NCBI GenBank assembly: GCA_020073665.1
Contig: JAIQEU010000011.1
Location: 185,927-249,926, forward strand
From: Terriglobia bacterium
GTDB lineage: Bacteria; Acidobacteriota; Terriglobia; Terriglobales; Acidobacteriaceae
Length of the DNA: 64,000 nt
Direction of reading: 5' to 3'
Position 1 is the stretch's first letter, and each line of letters opens with the position of its first letter. A program made the translations under genes and the position numbers. Of the stretch, positions 35,454 through 42,831 are shown piece after piece. The notes beneath the pieces are model-generated. The model was not told the origin of the DNA, did no database searches, and saw nothing but the letters and a program-made list of their open reading frames with translations.

Positions 35454-36209
35454 ATGAAATCGTTCTTCCGAATGGTACTGCTCGCGTTGGTGCTGCTGGT
35501 GGTGGCGCTGGTGTCGGCGCTGACGGCCATGCGCTTCGCCATTCATGGGCGCGAGGTTGCCATCCCTGACCTGGTGGGGAAGACGCCCGCCGAAGCTCGC
35601 CGAGTCGCCGAAGACATCGGCTTACAGCTGGAGGTGGAGCGCCAGTTCTACAGCCCCAGCGTGGCCGAAGGACGAATCCTGTCGCAACTCCCTCCCGCGG
35701 GCACGCAGGTGCGCCGCGGCTGGCAGGTCCGCGTGGCAGAAAGTCTGGGGCCGCAGCGGGTGGAGATCCCCAATGTGCTAGGCCAGACCGAGCGGGCCGC
35801 CGAGATCAACATCCGCCGCCGCGGACTGGAAGTTGGCGCAGTGGCCGAGATCCAGATGGCCAGCGTTCCTGCCGAGCAGATACTCTCCCAGAGCCCGCCT
35901 CCGAATGCCAGCGGGATTGCTGCGCCCAAGATCAGCCTGTTGGTGAGTGGCGTCACGCCGGCGCAGGCGCTGGTGATGCCGAGTTTTGTTGGGCAGCCGT
36001 TGGGGAGCGTGACTTTGACTCTGCAGGATGCGGGGTTGCGGGTGGGTGCGGTCACGGTGGCGGGGCAGTCGGCGAACGTCGTTAGTCCAATAGCAGTAGC
36101 GGCGCCGCAGGTTGCGCCACCTTCGCCAGCGAGCATGATCGTGTCGCAGAACCCGGCTCCGGGGCAGAGAGTGATAGTGGGTGCGGCGGTCAGTTTTGAA
36201 GTACGTTAA
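35454..36209 (+). CDS. membrane-anchored PASTA-domain protein
   Basis: A 251-residue protein with one N-terminal transmembrane helix (residues 7-27) followed by three consecutive PASTA modules (about 38-102, 104-170, 178-250), each with a V/IPDLVG or VMPSFVG type start. PASTA modules bind muropeptides or beta-lactams. Here no kinase or transpeptidase domain is attached, so it is a stand-alone periplasmic PASTA protein. In acidobacteria it commonly sits near the rsmB-fmt-def cluster, as here. A role as a peptidoglycan sensor or cell-wall accessory factor is inferred only. Confidence 0.88.
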   Translation: MKSFFRMVLLALVLLVVALVSALTAMRFAIHGREVAIPDLVGKTPAEARRVAEDIGLQLEVERQFYSPSVAEGRILSQLPPAGTQVRRGWQVRVAESLGPQRVEIPNVLGQTERAAEINIRRRGLEVGAVAEIQMASVPAEQILSQSPPPNASGIAAPKISLLVSGVTPAQALVMPSFVGQPLGSVTLTLQDAGLRVGAVTVAGQSANVVSPIAVAAPQVAPPSPASMIVSQNPAPGQRVIVGAAVSFEVR

Positions 36210-36326
36210 GGTTCAGTAGGTGGTGAAAACGCGGATCACATCAGTCATGCGTCGCAAGCACTCAACGTTTCAGAGCAGAATCGCGGGCTATAGATCATCA
36301 CACCGAAGACGCACATTGGCTCTCTT

Positions 36327-36854
36327 ATGAGTGACACACTCCAAGACATAATCAACAGACTTTGGATAGCGCCCGACAATGCCGAGTGGACGCCGAAAAC
36401 TGACACTGTGTCCCTCAGTGATGTTCGCGAGTGGTTCAAGAGCAACGACATTGAAGTTCTAGGCTTCACAAGTGCGCTCATCCACGACGCTCGTTTTCGC
36501 GTCGAGCCACCGCTCACGCCGAACGAATACAAGAGCTTTGTGACGCACTATTACGGGCGATGCCTGAAAGAAGACCCAAAGAGCAAGTGGGCGGATTCCA
36601 GATATTCTGCCGGTTCGACTTTGGTGAACGCATTTGCCAGTCTTTGGAGAGACTCGTCTGTACCGAGGCAAGTCTTGAAAGAACTAAAGGCTTGGTTGGG
36701 CCTTCTCTATAAAGAGGGTGATGAGAGCATGCGCGCATGTATCGTCACGGCTACATTGGAACATCTTTTTGAGCAGGAAGACATCAGAGAGTTTTTTTCG
36801 GATTGGAAGAAAGACCCGTTGCTGGCGGTGGCGCACAAGGAAGCCTGTGTGTGA
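36327..36854 (+). CDS. orphan hypothetical protein, lower G+C
   Basis: A 175-residue soluble protein, acidic and helical (MSDTLQDIINRLWIAPDNAE ... LEHLFEQEDIREFFSDWKKD), with no signal or membrane segment. Its base composition is visibly lower in G+C than all neighbours, and it interrupts the otherwise continuous PASTA / rsmB neighbourhood. A near-perfect 12-base inverted repeat (AGGTAAGCCACC and GGTGGCTTATCT) lies downstream between 36879 and 36968. Recent acquisition is plausible. The size and fold pattern recall small immunity or effector-regulating proteins, but I cannot name a family. Confidence 0.7.
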   Translation: MSDTLQDIINRLWIAPDNAEWTPKTDTVSLSDVREWFKSNDIEVLGFTSALIHDARFRVEPPLTPNEYKSFVTHYYGRCLKEDPKSKWADSRYSAGSTLVNAFASLWRDSSVPRQVLKELKAWLGLLYKEGDESMRACIVTATLEHLFEQEDIREFFSDWKKDPLLAVAHKEACV

Positions 36855-36983
36855 TATTTGGGCGGCGGGAAAACCCCGCTAGGTAAGCCACCAGTCCTAC
36901 CTCGCAAGTGTTCTCGCAGATAGGGCCAAAACCTCATTTCACTAACAACACCAGGTGGCTTATCTATGAGGTGAGTCTAAGCC

Positions 36984-38354
36984 CTAGCCTTTCTCCAGAA
37001 TTGCCGCGAAGAACCCGTCGCAGGGGTGTATGCCGGGGATGGTCCGCAGGTATGGGCCGCTGGTGAAGGAATCCAGATCTTCCCATGCGAGTTCATTCTC
37101 GGCGCGGAGGCGTTCCAGTTCCGAGCGGCAGCTGATCACGCGGGACGATGCGTCCGCAGCGAGGGCTTTCTCAACCACGTCCTCATTCTCTTCCCGTTCC
37201 AGCGAGCAGGTGGAATACACCAGGCGTCCGCCCGGGGTAACGTGTTGCATTGCCGCCTGCAGGATGGCGAGTTGGCGGGAGTGCAGGTCAACGATGTCTT
37301 CGGGCTTGAGACGCCACTTGATTTCGGGGTTGCTGGCGAGTGTGCCGGTGCCGGAGCAGGGAACATCGGCGAGGACGCGGTCGAAACGCCGGCTGACGGG
37401 AAGCGCGCGCACGTCGGCGGTGATTACCTCGACGTTTCTCGCCGGTACCAGCTTGCGCAGAAGGCGGGCGCGGTGAGGGTGCAATTCGGCGGCCAGGATT
37501 CTTGCCCCCGGGTTGCGGTCGGCGATGATTCGCGTTTTCCCGCCGGGAGCCGCGCAGCAGTCGAGAATGTTGCCGCCCTTACCTACGAGCAGAGCGACCA
37601 GTTGCGAGGCCTCATCCTGAATGGCGATGCGCCCTTCGCGGTATGGCACCGTGTGATTCAGGTCGCCGGATTCGACGCGCGCGGCGGTTTTCAGCAACTC
37701 GCCGTTCAGGAGCGTCACGCCCGCTTTTTCGAGTTCGGCCTCGTCGGCAGGAGCGGGTCGACGAATCGCCGTAGCCGCGACGGTTTGATTGTAGCGACAG
37801 ATATTGCGGGCTGCTTTCCATCCGTAGTGCTTCATCCAGCGTTCCACGAGCCATGCGGGATGGGAGTACTTGGCCGCAAGATTGCCGACAGTTGGTGGTT
37901 GTTCGGGAGTCCTCGGCTCGCCCTCCAGTTCGGCCACCACTCCGCGCAGTTTCTGGGCCCATTCCGTCTGGTTGCTTGCCTTGCGCAAAACCGCGTTCAC
38001 AAACGGGGCGGCCGAGCGCTTGCGAGCCCGCTTCACCAGTTCGACGCTCTCATGCACCGCGGCGCGTTGGGGAACGCGATGCAGGTAAGCCATTTGATAA
38101 GTGGCCATACGCAACGCGGTGAGTACCTCGATATCCAACTTTTCAAGTTTCTGGGAGGAGAACTGAGCAATTTCGCGGTCGAGCGTCGAGCGCCAGCGCA
38201 ACACGCCCATGACGATTTCGGTCGCCAGGCCGTGGTCGGCGGGTGAGAGTTTGGCGTAGCGGGAGGAGTGCAGGAGTTCCGATGCGTAGGCATCTTCCCG
38301 ATCCACCTGCAGCAGGACGTCGAAGGCTGCGGTCCGGGATGGGGAGACGGGCAT
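36984..38354 (-). CDS. rsmB: 16S rRNA (cytosine-967-C5)-methyltransferase
   Basis: A 456-residue SAM-dependent methyltransferase. An N-terminal NusB-like helical domain (residues about 1-140, TAAFDVLLQVDREDAYAS ... VNAVLRKA) precedes the Rossmann methyltransferase, with DCCAAPGGKTR (about 260), ADVPCSGTGTLASNPEIKW (catalytic cysteine in PCSGTGT) and YSTCSLEREENE with the second cysteine. It modifies C967 in the 30S subunit. ATG 38354 is chosen because it begins the NusB-like domain; an upstream open stretch is ignored. Downstream of fmt on the same strand, with a 65-bp gap holding a GCCGGCG hairpin. Confidence 0.95.
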   Translation of the reverse strand: MPVSPSRTAAFDVLLQVDREDAYASELLHSSRYAKLSPADHGLATEIVMGVLRWRSTLDREIAQFSSQKLEKLDIEVLTALRMATYQMAYLHRVPQRAAVHESVELVKRARKRSAAPFVNAVLRKASNQTEWAQKLRGVVAELEGEPRTPEQPPTVGNLAAKYSHPAWLVERWMKHYGWKAARNICRYNQTVAATAIRRPAPADEAELEKAGVTLLNGELLKTAARVESGDLNHTVPYREGRIAIQDEASQLVALLVGKGGNILDCCAAPGGKTRIIADRNPGARILAAELHPHRARLLRKLVPARNVEVITADVRALPVSRRFDRVLADVPCSGTGTLASNPEIKWRLKPEDIVDLHSRQLAILQAAMQHVTPGGRLVYSTCSLEREENEDVVEKALAADASSRVISCRSELERLRAENELAWEDLDSFTSGPYLRTIPGIHPCDGFFAAILEKG

Positions 38355-38394
38355 CGGTTTGATTTCCGGTGGGGGTGGCGAGACGCCGCCCCGA

Positions 38395-38418
38395 CAGCCG
38401 GCGAGTCGCCGGCGCTGC
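38395..38418. repeat. GCCGGCG hairpin family, copy 3
   Basis: GCCGGCGA (38397-38404) and TCGCCGGC (38406-38413) form a perfect 8-bp stem with one unpaired base, followed by GCTGC, two bases before the complement of the fmt stop (38420). It is the best-formed member of the three. Confidence 0.75.
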
Positions 38419-38419
38419 A

Positions 38420-39358
38420 TCAGCCCAGCTTTTCGCCGGAGCGTGGGTGATAGCCGTGGATGAAGTCGCGTGCCAGCATCCGTTTCTTGCCTTCGAGTTG
38501 TACTTCTAGCAGGGCCAGTGCTGGCCCGGCACCGCATCCCGCATAGAAGAAATCGGCTTCGACCAGGATTTCTCCTGGGGGGAGCGACCGTTCACCGACC
38601 GCCGCGTTCCACACATGCAGGTTCTTGCCGCGAAAGCTCGTAAATGCACCAGGCCATGGTTGAAATCCGCGCATACGATTGCAGATCTCGCGCGCCGTCA
38701 GGTGGAGATCGATTCGGCCATCTTCTTTCTTCAGGATCGGCGCCAGGCTCGATTGGCTGTGGTCCTGCGGGCGTGGACGGACCGTCCCCGCCTGCAATCC
38801 GCTCAAAGTTTCGACCATCAACTCCGCGCCGACCGTGGCCAGACGCGGCGCCACGGTTTCTGCGGTGTCGTTAGGGGCAATGGGCATTTCCTGCTGCAAC
38901 AGAATATCGCCGGTGTCGAGTCCGGCGTCGATGCGCATGGTGGTCACGCCGGTGGAGTTTTCGCCGCGGGCGATGGCCCACTGGATGGGCGCAGCACCAC
39001 GGTACTTCGGCAACAACGACGCGTGCAGGTTGAGGTTGCCGAACGGCGGCAGGTCGATCATCCATTGCGGAATGATTCGTCCGTAGCCGACCACGATGAT
39101 TGCGTCGGGTTTCAACGTGGCGAGTTGGGCACGGAATTCCTCGTTGTTCTTGATCTTGTCCGGCTGGGTAACCGGCAGTCCCAATTTCAGAGCGCACTGC
39201 TTAACCGGTGATGGAGCGAGTTCCATGCCGCGACCGCGAGGCCGGTCAGGCTGGGTCACGACGAGGCGCACGGAATGGCCCGCCTCGGACAGTGTTTGCA
39301 AAGTGGGCACTGCGAAAGCCGGCGTGCCGCAGAAAACAAGATTGAGAGATTGAGGCAT
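38420..39358 (-). CDS. fmt: methionyl-tRNA formyltransferase
   Basis: A 312-residue enzyme that formylates initiator Met-tRNA with 10-formyl-THF. LVFCGTPAFAVPTLQ opens the protein, IIVVGYGRIIPQWMID (about 92) and NLHASLLPKYRGAAPIQWAI (about 113) contain the catalytic Asn-His and the folate site, and a C-terminal OB-like domain follows. I use ATG 39358; the TTG at 39382 has no support. The first codons lie inside the octameric repeat at 39341-39415, and no Shine-Dalgarno is visible. Next to def and rsmB, forming the usual initiation/deformylation cluster on the minus strand. Confidence 0.96.
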   Translation of the reverse strand: MPQSLNLVFCGTPAFAVPTLQTLSEAGHSVRLVVTQPDRPRGRGMELAPSPVKQCALKLGLPVTQPDKIKNNEEFRAQLATLKPDAIIVVGYGRIIPQWMIDLPPFGNLNLHASLLPKYRGAAPIQWAIARGENSTGVTTMRIDAGLDTGDILLQQEMPIAPNDTAETVAPRLATVGAELMVETLSGLQAGTVRPRPQDHSQSSLAPILKKEDGRIDLHLTAREICNRMRGFQPWPGAFTSFRGKNLHVWNAAVGERSLPPGEILVEADFFYAGCGAGPALALLEVQLEGKKRMLARDFIHGYHPRSGEKLG

Positions 39359-39415
39359 TGAATCATTGAGACATTGAATCAATGAGCCAACCCCTCAATG
39401 ATTCAATCGCTCAAT
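39341..39415. repeat. octameric array overlapping the fmt start
   Basis: Six consecutive 8-mers (ATTGAGAG, ATTGAGGC, ATTGAATC, ATTGAGAC, ATTGAATC, AATGAGCC) run from 39341 to 39388 and continue as inverted CTCAATGA-type units to 39415. Arms 39349-39370 and 39394-39415 pair at 20 of 22 positions. The fmt ATG (39356-39358) lies inside the first arm, so the hairpin could hide it. Confidence 0.88.
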
Positions 39416-39417
39416 TT

Positions 39418-39927
39418 CTACCATTCCCCCGCTTTCACCAGCTTGCGGATCTTGCGCTTGATGAGGTCCCGTTTCAGGGCGCTGATGTGGCTGATGTAGA
39501 GTTTGCCGTTGAGGTGATCGGTCTCGTGCAGGAGGGCGCGGGCCAACAATTCCTCACCGGTTTTCTCGAACCACTTGCCGTTCACATCCTGGGCGCGAAC
39601 GGTCACCTTGGCAGCACGCGTCACCGGCTCGCGGAATTCTGGAATGCTCAGGCAGCCTTCGTTCTGGCGGTGCTTGCCCTCGGTGTGAATGATCTCTGGA
39701 TTCACCAGCACCAGCTTGGCGTTGGGGTCTTCTTTGAACGTAATATCGATGACCGCCAGCCGCTTCGACAGGCCGATCTGGGGCGCCGCCAAGCCTACGC
39801 CGTGGGCCTCGTACATGGACTCAAACATGTCCTGGACAAGCTTTTTCAGGTCGTCGTCAAAAACAGTGACCGGCTCCGCGGGCTTGTCCAGCACCGGGTT
39901 TCCGAACTTCACGATGGGATAGATCAT
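39418..39927 (-). CDS. def: peptide deformylase
   Basis: A 169-residue metal hydrolase that removes the formyl group from nascent chains. The three motifs are intact: GVGLAAPQ (about 43-50), EGCLSIPE (about 89) and LLHETDHLNG (about 133), where the usual HEIDH/HEFDH appears as HETDH. Length is normal for type I enzymes. The gene lies between fmt and aroC on the same strand, consistent with joint expression of the formylation cycle genes. Its start codon abuts the heptameric repeat 39928-39969. Confidence 0.96.
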   Translation of the reverse strand: MIYPIVKFGNPVLDKPAEPVTVFDDDLKKLVQDMFESMYEAHGVGLAAPQIGLSKRLAVIDITFKEDPNAKLVLVNPEIIHTEGKHRQNEGCLSIPEFREPVTRAAKVTVRAQDVNGKWFEKTGEELLARALLHETDHLNGKLYISHISALKRDLIKRKIRKLVKAGEW

Positions 39928-39969
39928 TCTTCAGTCGTCGGTCTTCAGTCGTCAGGACTCAGTTGCTAG
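39928..39969. repeat. heptameric array between def and aroC
   Basis: Six contiguous 7-mers: TCTTCAG, TCGTCGG, TCTTCAG, TCGTCAG, GACTCAG, TTGCTAG. The dimeric 14-nt unit TCTTCAGTCGTC(N2) is repeated twice. The first base adjoins the def start and the last unit contains the aroC stop codon (39966-39968). Confidence 0.88.
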
Positions 39970-41141
39970 TAGCTTTTCAGCTGCGCCAAATATCCTTCAA
40001 AATTACGTCGCACTTCTACCATCGAGTCCCCGCCAAACTTCTCCAAGGCGCAGCGGGCCAGCGCCAACGCCACCATGGCTTCGCCGGCTACGCCGGCGGC
40101 GGGGACCACGCACACGTCGGAGCGTTCGTACGCCGCTTTGACTACTTCCCTGGTCGCGAAATCAACCGACTGCAGCGGACGGCGAAGGGTGGAGATCGGC
40201 TTCAGATAACCGCGTACCCGAATATCCTGTCCGTTGGAAACTCCGCCTTCAATGCCTCCGGCGTTGTTGCGGCTGCGAGTGAATCCGGTGAAGCCGGGCG
40301 ACGCCCCATAGCCTATTTCATCATGCACAGCGGAACCGGGGGAAGCGGCAGCGGCGATGCCCGATCCGATTTCCACCGCTTTGACCGCTTGCAGCGACAT
40401 AATTGCGCCGGCCAGCAGGCCATCCAGACGCTCATCCCACTGCGCGTAGGTGCCGAGGCCGGGCACCACGTTGTGGGCGACGACCTCGAAGACTCCGCCG
40501 ACGGAATCACCGGTCTTGAGGGCGCGATCCACCTCTTCTTTCATGCGGGTTTCAGCATCAGCGTCGGCACAGCTCAGCAGAATTTCCTCGCGGGTCGCCA
40601 GGGCGCATATCCGGTCCCAGGGAACTTCGTTCTCTCCAATGGTAGTGCTTCCCACGGCAACCACGTGGCTGAGGATCTCGATTCCGAGCTCGCGCAGGAA
40701 CAATTTTGCCAGACCGCCGATGGCTACGCGCGCGGCGGATTCACGGGCGGAAGCCCGTTCCAGCACGTAACGCGCTTCCGGGAAGTTGTACTTCAGGGCG
40801 CCGGCCAGATCGGCGTGCCCGGGCCGCGGCGAAGCCACCCGTTTGTGCTTGGCGGGGTCGCCCGCCTCCACGGGAAGAGCCTCCTGCCAGTTCTTCCAGT
40901 CCCGGTTCTCCAGCAGGATCGCAACCGGAGAGCCGATGGTCTTGCCCTGGCGCACACCCGATAAAATATGCGCAGTATCGCGCTCGATTTTCATGCGTCC
41001 GCCGCGGCCGTAGCCCTGCTGGCGGCGCCACAGCTCGCGGTCCAGGAAAGCTTGCTCCACCGTCAGCCCGGCGGGCAGCCCCGACAGATAAGCCACCAAG
41101 GCCTCGCCGTGAGACTCTCCCGCTGTGAAGTAACGGAGCAT
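39966..41141 (-). CDS. aroC: chorismate synthase
   Basis: A 391-residue FMN-dependent enzyme that converts EPSP to chorismate at the branch point to aromatic amino acids. LRYFTAGESHGEALVA opens the protein; DRELWRRQQGYGRGGRM (about 42), SPRPGHADLAGALKYN (about 107), ERASARESAARVA and GGIEGGVSNGQDIRVRG are the family signatures. ATG 41141 is chosen because the conserved N-terminus starts there, although the frame is open 190 codons upstream, where it becomes antisense to the sensor kinase gene. It is the first gene of the aroC-def-fmt-rsmB block. Confidence 0.97.
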   Translation of the reverse strand: MLRYFTAGESHGEALVAYLSGLPAGLTVEQAFLDRELWRRQQGYGRGGRMKIERDTAHILSGVRQGKTIGSPVAILLENRDWKNWQEALPVEAGDPAKHKRVASPRPGHADLAGALKYNFPEARYVLERASARESAARVAIGGLAKLFLRELGIEILSHVVAVGSTTIGENEVPWDRICALATREEILLSCADADAETRMKEEVDRALKTGDSVGGVFEVVAHNVVPGLGTYAQWDERLDGLLAGAIMSLQAVKAVEIGSGIAAAASPGSAVHDEIGYGASPGFTGFTRSRNNAGGIEGGVSNGQDIRVRGYLKPISTLRRPLQSVDFATREVVKAAYERSDVCVVPAAGVAGEAMVALALARCALEKFGGDSMVEVRRNFEGYLAQLKSY

Positions 41142-41337
41142 CGCCTTGGATTGTATCCGATAGAACCTGTAAACCTGGAGCAGCGGGAATACTCTCGGGC
41201 AGTCTTTTTTCGCCAAGCCACTGACAACCGGCTGCGAGAGCCTGTAGAATGTCGCAAGCTTAAGACCTGCAAAGAACGTCCACGCGAACTGGTTTAACGC
41301 GCCATTTCCACTCATTCTCTGGCCCTGAGGTGCAGGA

Positions 41338-42177
41338 GTGTCTTCCAAATCCCCTTTGGTGGGACGAAAAGGGTTATCTACCCGCGCGATGCTGGCGGCG
41401 CAATCCGCGGAATCGTCACGCCATCTGCTGCGCGCACAAGAAGAAGAACGGAAACGGATCAGCCGGGAATTGCACGACGAAGCCGGCCAGGGATTGATGG
41501 CGTTGCGGTTGTACCTGGCCATGCTGGCCAGCAGCAGCGAGAATCCGGAAAACCTGCTGAAAGTCCAGGAAGCCCTCGGACTGCTAGACCGCACGATCGA
41601 AGACCTGCGCCGGGTGATCGCACGCTTGTCGCCACGTACTCTGGACGAGTTGGGACTGCTGGCCGCGATCCGCAAGGAAACGCGCCGGATGAGCAAGGCT
41701 ACCGGCATGAAAGCGGACCTGGACTTGCCGGAAACTTTGCCCGGAGTCGATCACGACACCGAAGTCGCCATTTATCGCTCCGTACAGGAGGCCTTGCAGA
41801 ATATCGCTAAACACTCGCAAGCGCGCAGTTTCATGGTGCGCCTCGAATTCGGCAACGGTTTGGTGCGTTTGCTGGTAGAGGATGACGGCGTCGGATTTGC
41901 GCGGCGCAGCGCTGCCCGCGGACAAGGCTTCGGCCTAGTGGGGATGAGAGACAGAATCGCGGCTCTGGGTGGGACGGTGCGAATTCGCTCCGGCCGGGAA
42001 ACCGGGACGCGGGTCACGATTGTGGTACCGGTGTGTGCCGCAGAGACCAATTCTCCCGATGACGCCAATGCTCTTCCGTTAACACGTAAAGACGTGGAAC
42101 CGGCCGGGCCGGTGTTTCGAGAGGTAGTGAAGCCAAGGGTTGCAGAAGGCCATGACCATCAAGTGCATACTCGTTGA
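41338..42177 (+). CDS. cytoplasmic NarL-type sensor histidine kinase
   Basis: A 279-residue kinase without transmembrane segments. The HisKA_3 dimerisation helix contains EERKRISRELHDEAGQGL with the phospho-accepting His46, followed by a HATPase_c domain with ALQNIAKHSQA (N box, about 155), VEDDGVGF (G1) and GFGLVGMRDRIAALGG (G2). It starts with GTG at 41338, after GAGG. The final 26 nt overlap the response regulator gene, so the pair is translated together. No sensor domain is present, so the signal must come from a partner protein or be cytoplasmic. Confidence 0.93.
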   Translation: MSSKSPLVGRKGLSTRAMLAAQSAESSRHLLRAQEEERKRISRELHDEAGQGLMALRLYLAMLASSSENPENLLKVQEALGLLDRTIEDLRRVIARLSPRTLDELGLLAAIRKETRRMSKATGMKADLDLPETLPGVDHDTEVAIYRSVQEALQNIAKHSQARSFMVRLEFGNGLVRLLVEDDGVGFARRSAARGQGFGLVGMRDRIAALGGTVRIRSGRETGTRVTIVVPVCAAETNSPDDANALPLTRKDVEPAGPVFREVVKPRVAEGHDHQVHTR

Positions 42178-42814
42178 CGATCACACCCTGTTCCGCGAGG
42201 GCTTGCGCCGGCTGCTGGAGAGCGAGGCCGACCTCGAAGTGGTGGGTGAGGCGGGCAACGCGGTCGAAGCGCTGAGCAAGATTCGTGAACTCAGGCCCGA
42301 CGTGGCACTCATGGATATAGGTATGCCCGGCATGTCGAGTTTTGAGGCGGCCCGGCTGATCGAGAAAAACCTTCCTGGCACACGGATCATTTTTCTCACT
42401 ATGTTTGAAGACGAAGAGTACCTGCAGCAGGCGCTGAATGTGGGTGCAGCTGGATACATGCTGAAAGACGCACCGGCGGCCAATTTGATCAGCGCGGTGC
42501 GGGAAGTGCACCAGGGGCGACAGTGCCTGAGCCCACGGGTGGCGGAAAAGTTAGGGGACGAATCCCGCGCTCGATTTCAAGCGTCTCCTGGACCGGAGCG
42601 CGGTTCTGCTCTTACGCCGCGCGAGCGCGAAGTGGTCAAGATGATCGCCGAAGGCAACTCCGTGAGGGAGATCGCCGGGCTGCTCGGCTTGAGTGCGAAA
42701 ACAGTGGAAGTCCACAAGTTCAACCTGATGCGAAAGCTGAGGATTCACAACAAGGCGCACCTGGTCACGTACGCCATTCAGAAAAAAATTGTGAAGATAC
42801 CCGCCGGGACGTAG
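42152..42814 (+). CDS. NarL/LuxR-family response regulator
   Basis: A 220-residue regulator with an N-terminal receiver (acidic pair VDD at 8-10, phospho-acceptor Asp55 in ALMDIGMPG, Lys in YMLKDAPA near 105) and a C-terminal LuxR-type helix-turn-helix (LTPREREVVKMIAEGNSVRE ... TVEVHKFNLMRKL, about 150-200). I start at ATG 42152 (MTIKCILVDD). It overlaps the kinase gene by 26 nt and is undoubtedly its cognate output. Phosphorylation should promote dimerisation and DNA binding; the target genes are not apparent. Confidence 0.96.
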   Translation: MTIKCILVDDHTLFREGLRRLLESEADLEVVGEAGNAVEALSKIRELRPDVALMDIGMPGMSSFEAARLIEKNLPGTRIIFLTMFEDEEYLQQALNVGAAGYMLKDAPAANLISAVREVHQGRQCLSPRVAEKLGDESRARFQASPGPERGSALTPREREVVKMIAEGNSVREIAGLLGLSAKTVEVHKFNLMRKLRIHNKAHLVTYAIQKKIVKIPAGT

Positions 42815-42831
42815 TCCTCCGCTGCGTCAAC

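Noticed and set aside
37026..38246. A 406-codon plus-strand frame opposite rsmB
   Set aside because: rsmB has all catalytic motifs on the other strand; the antisense frame reads as low-information Gly/Arg/Gln sequence.
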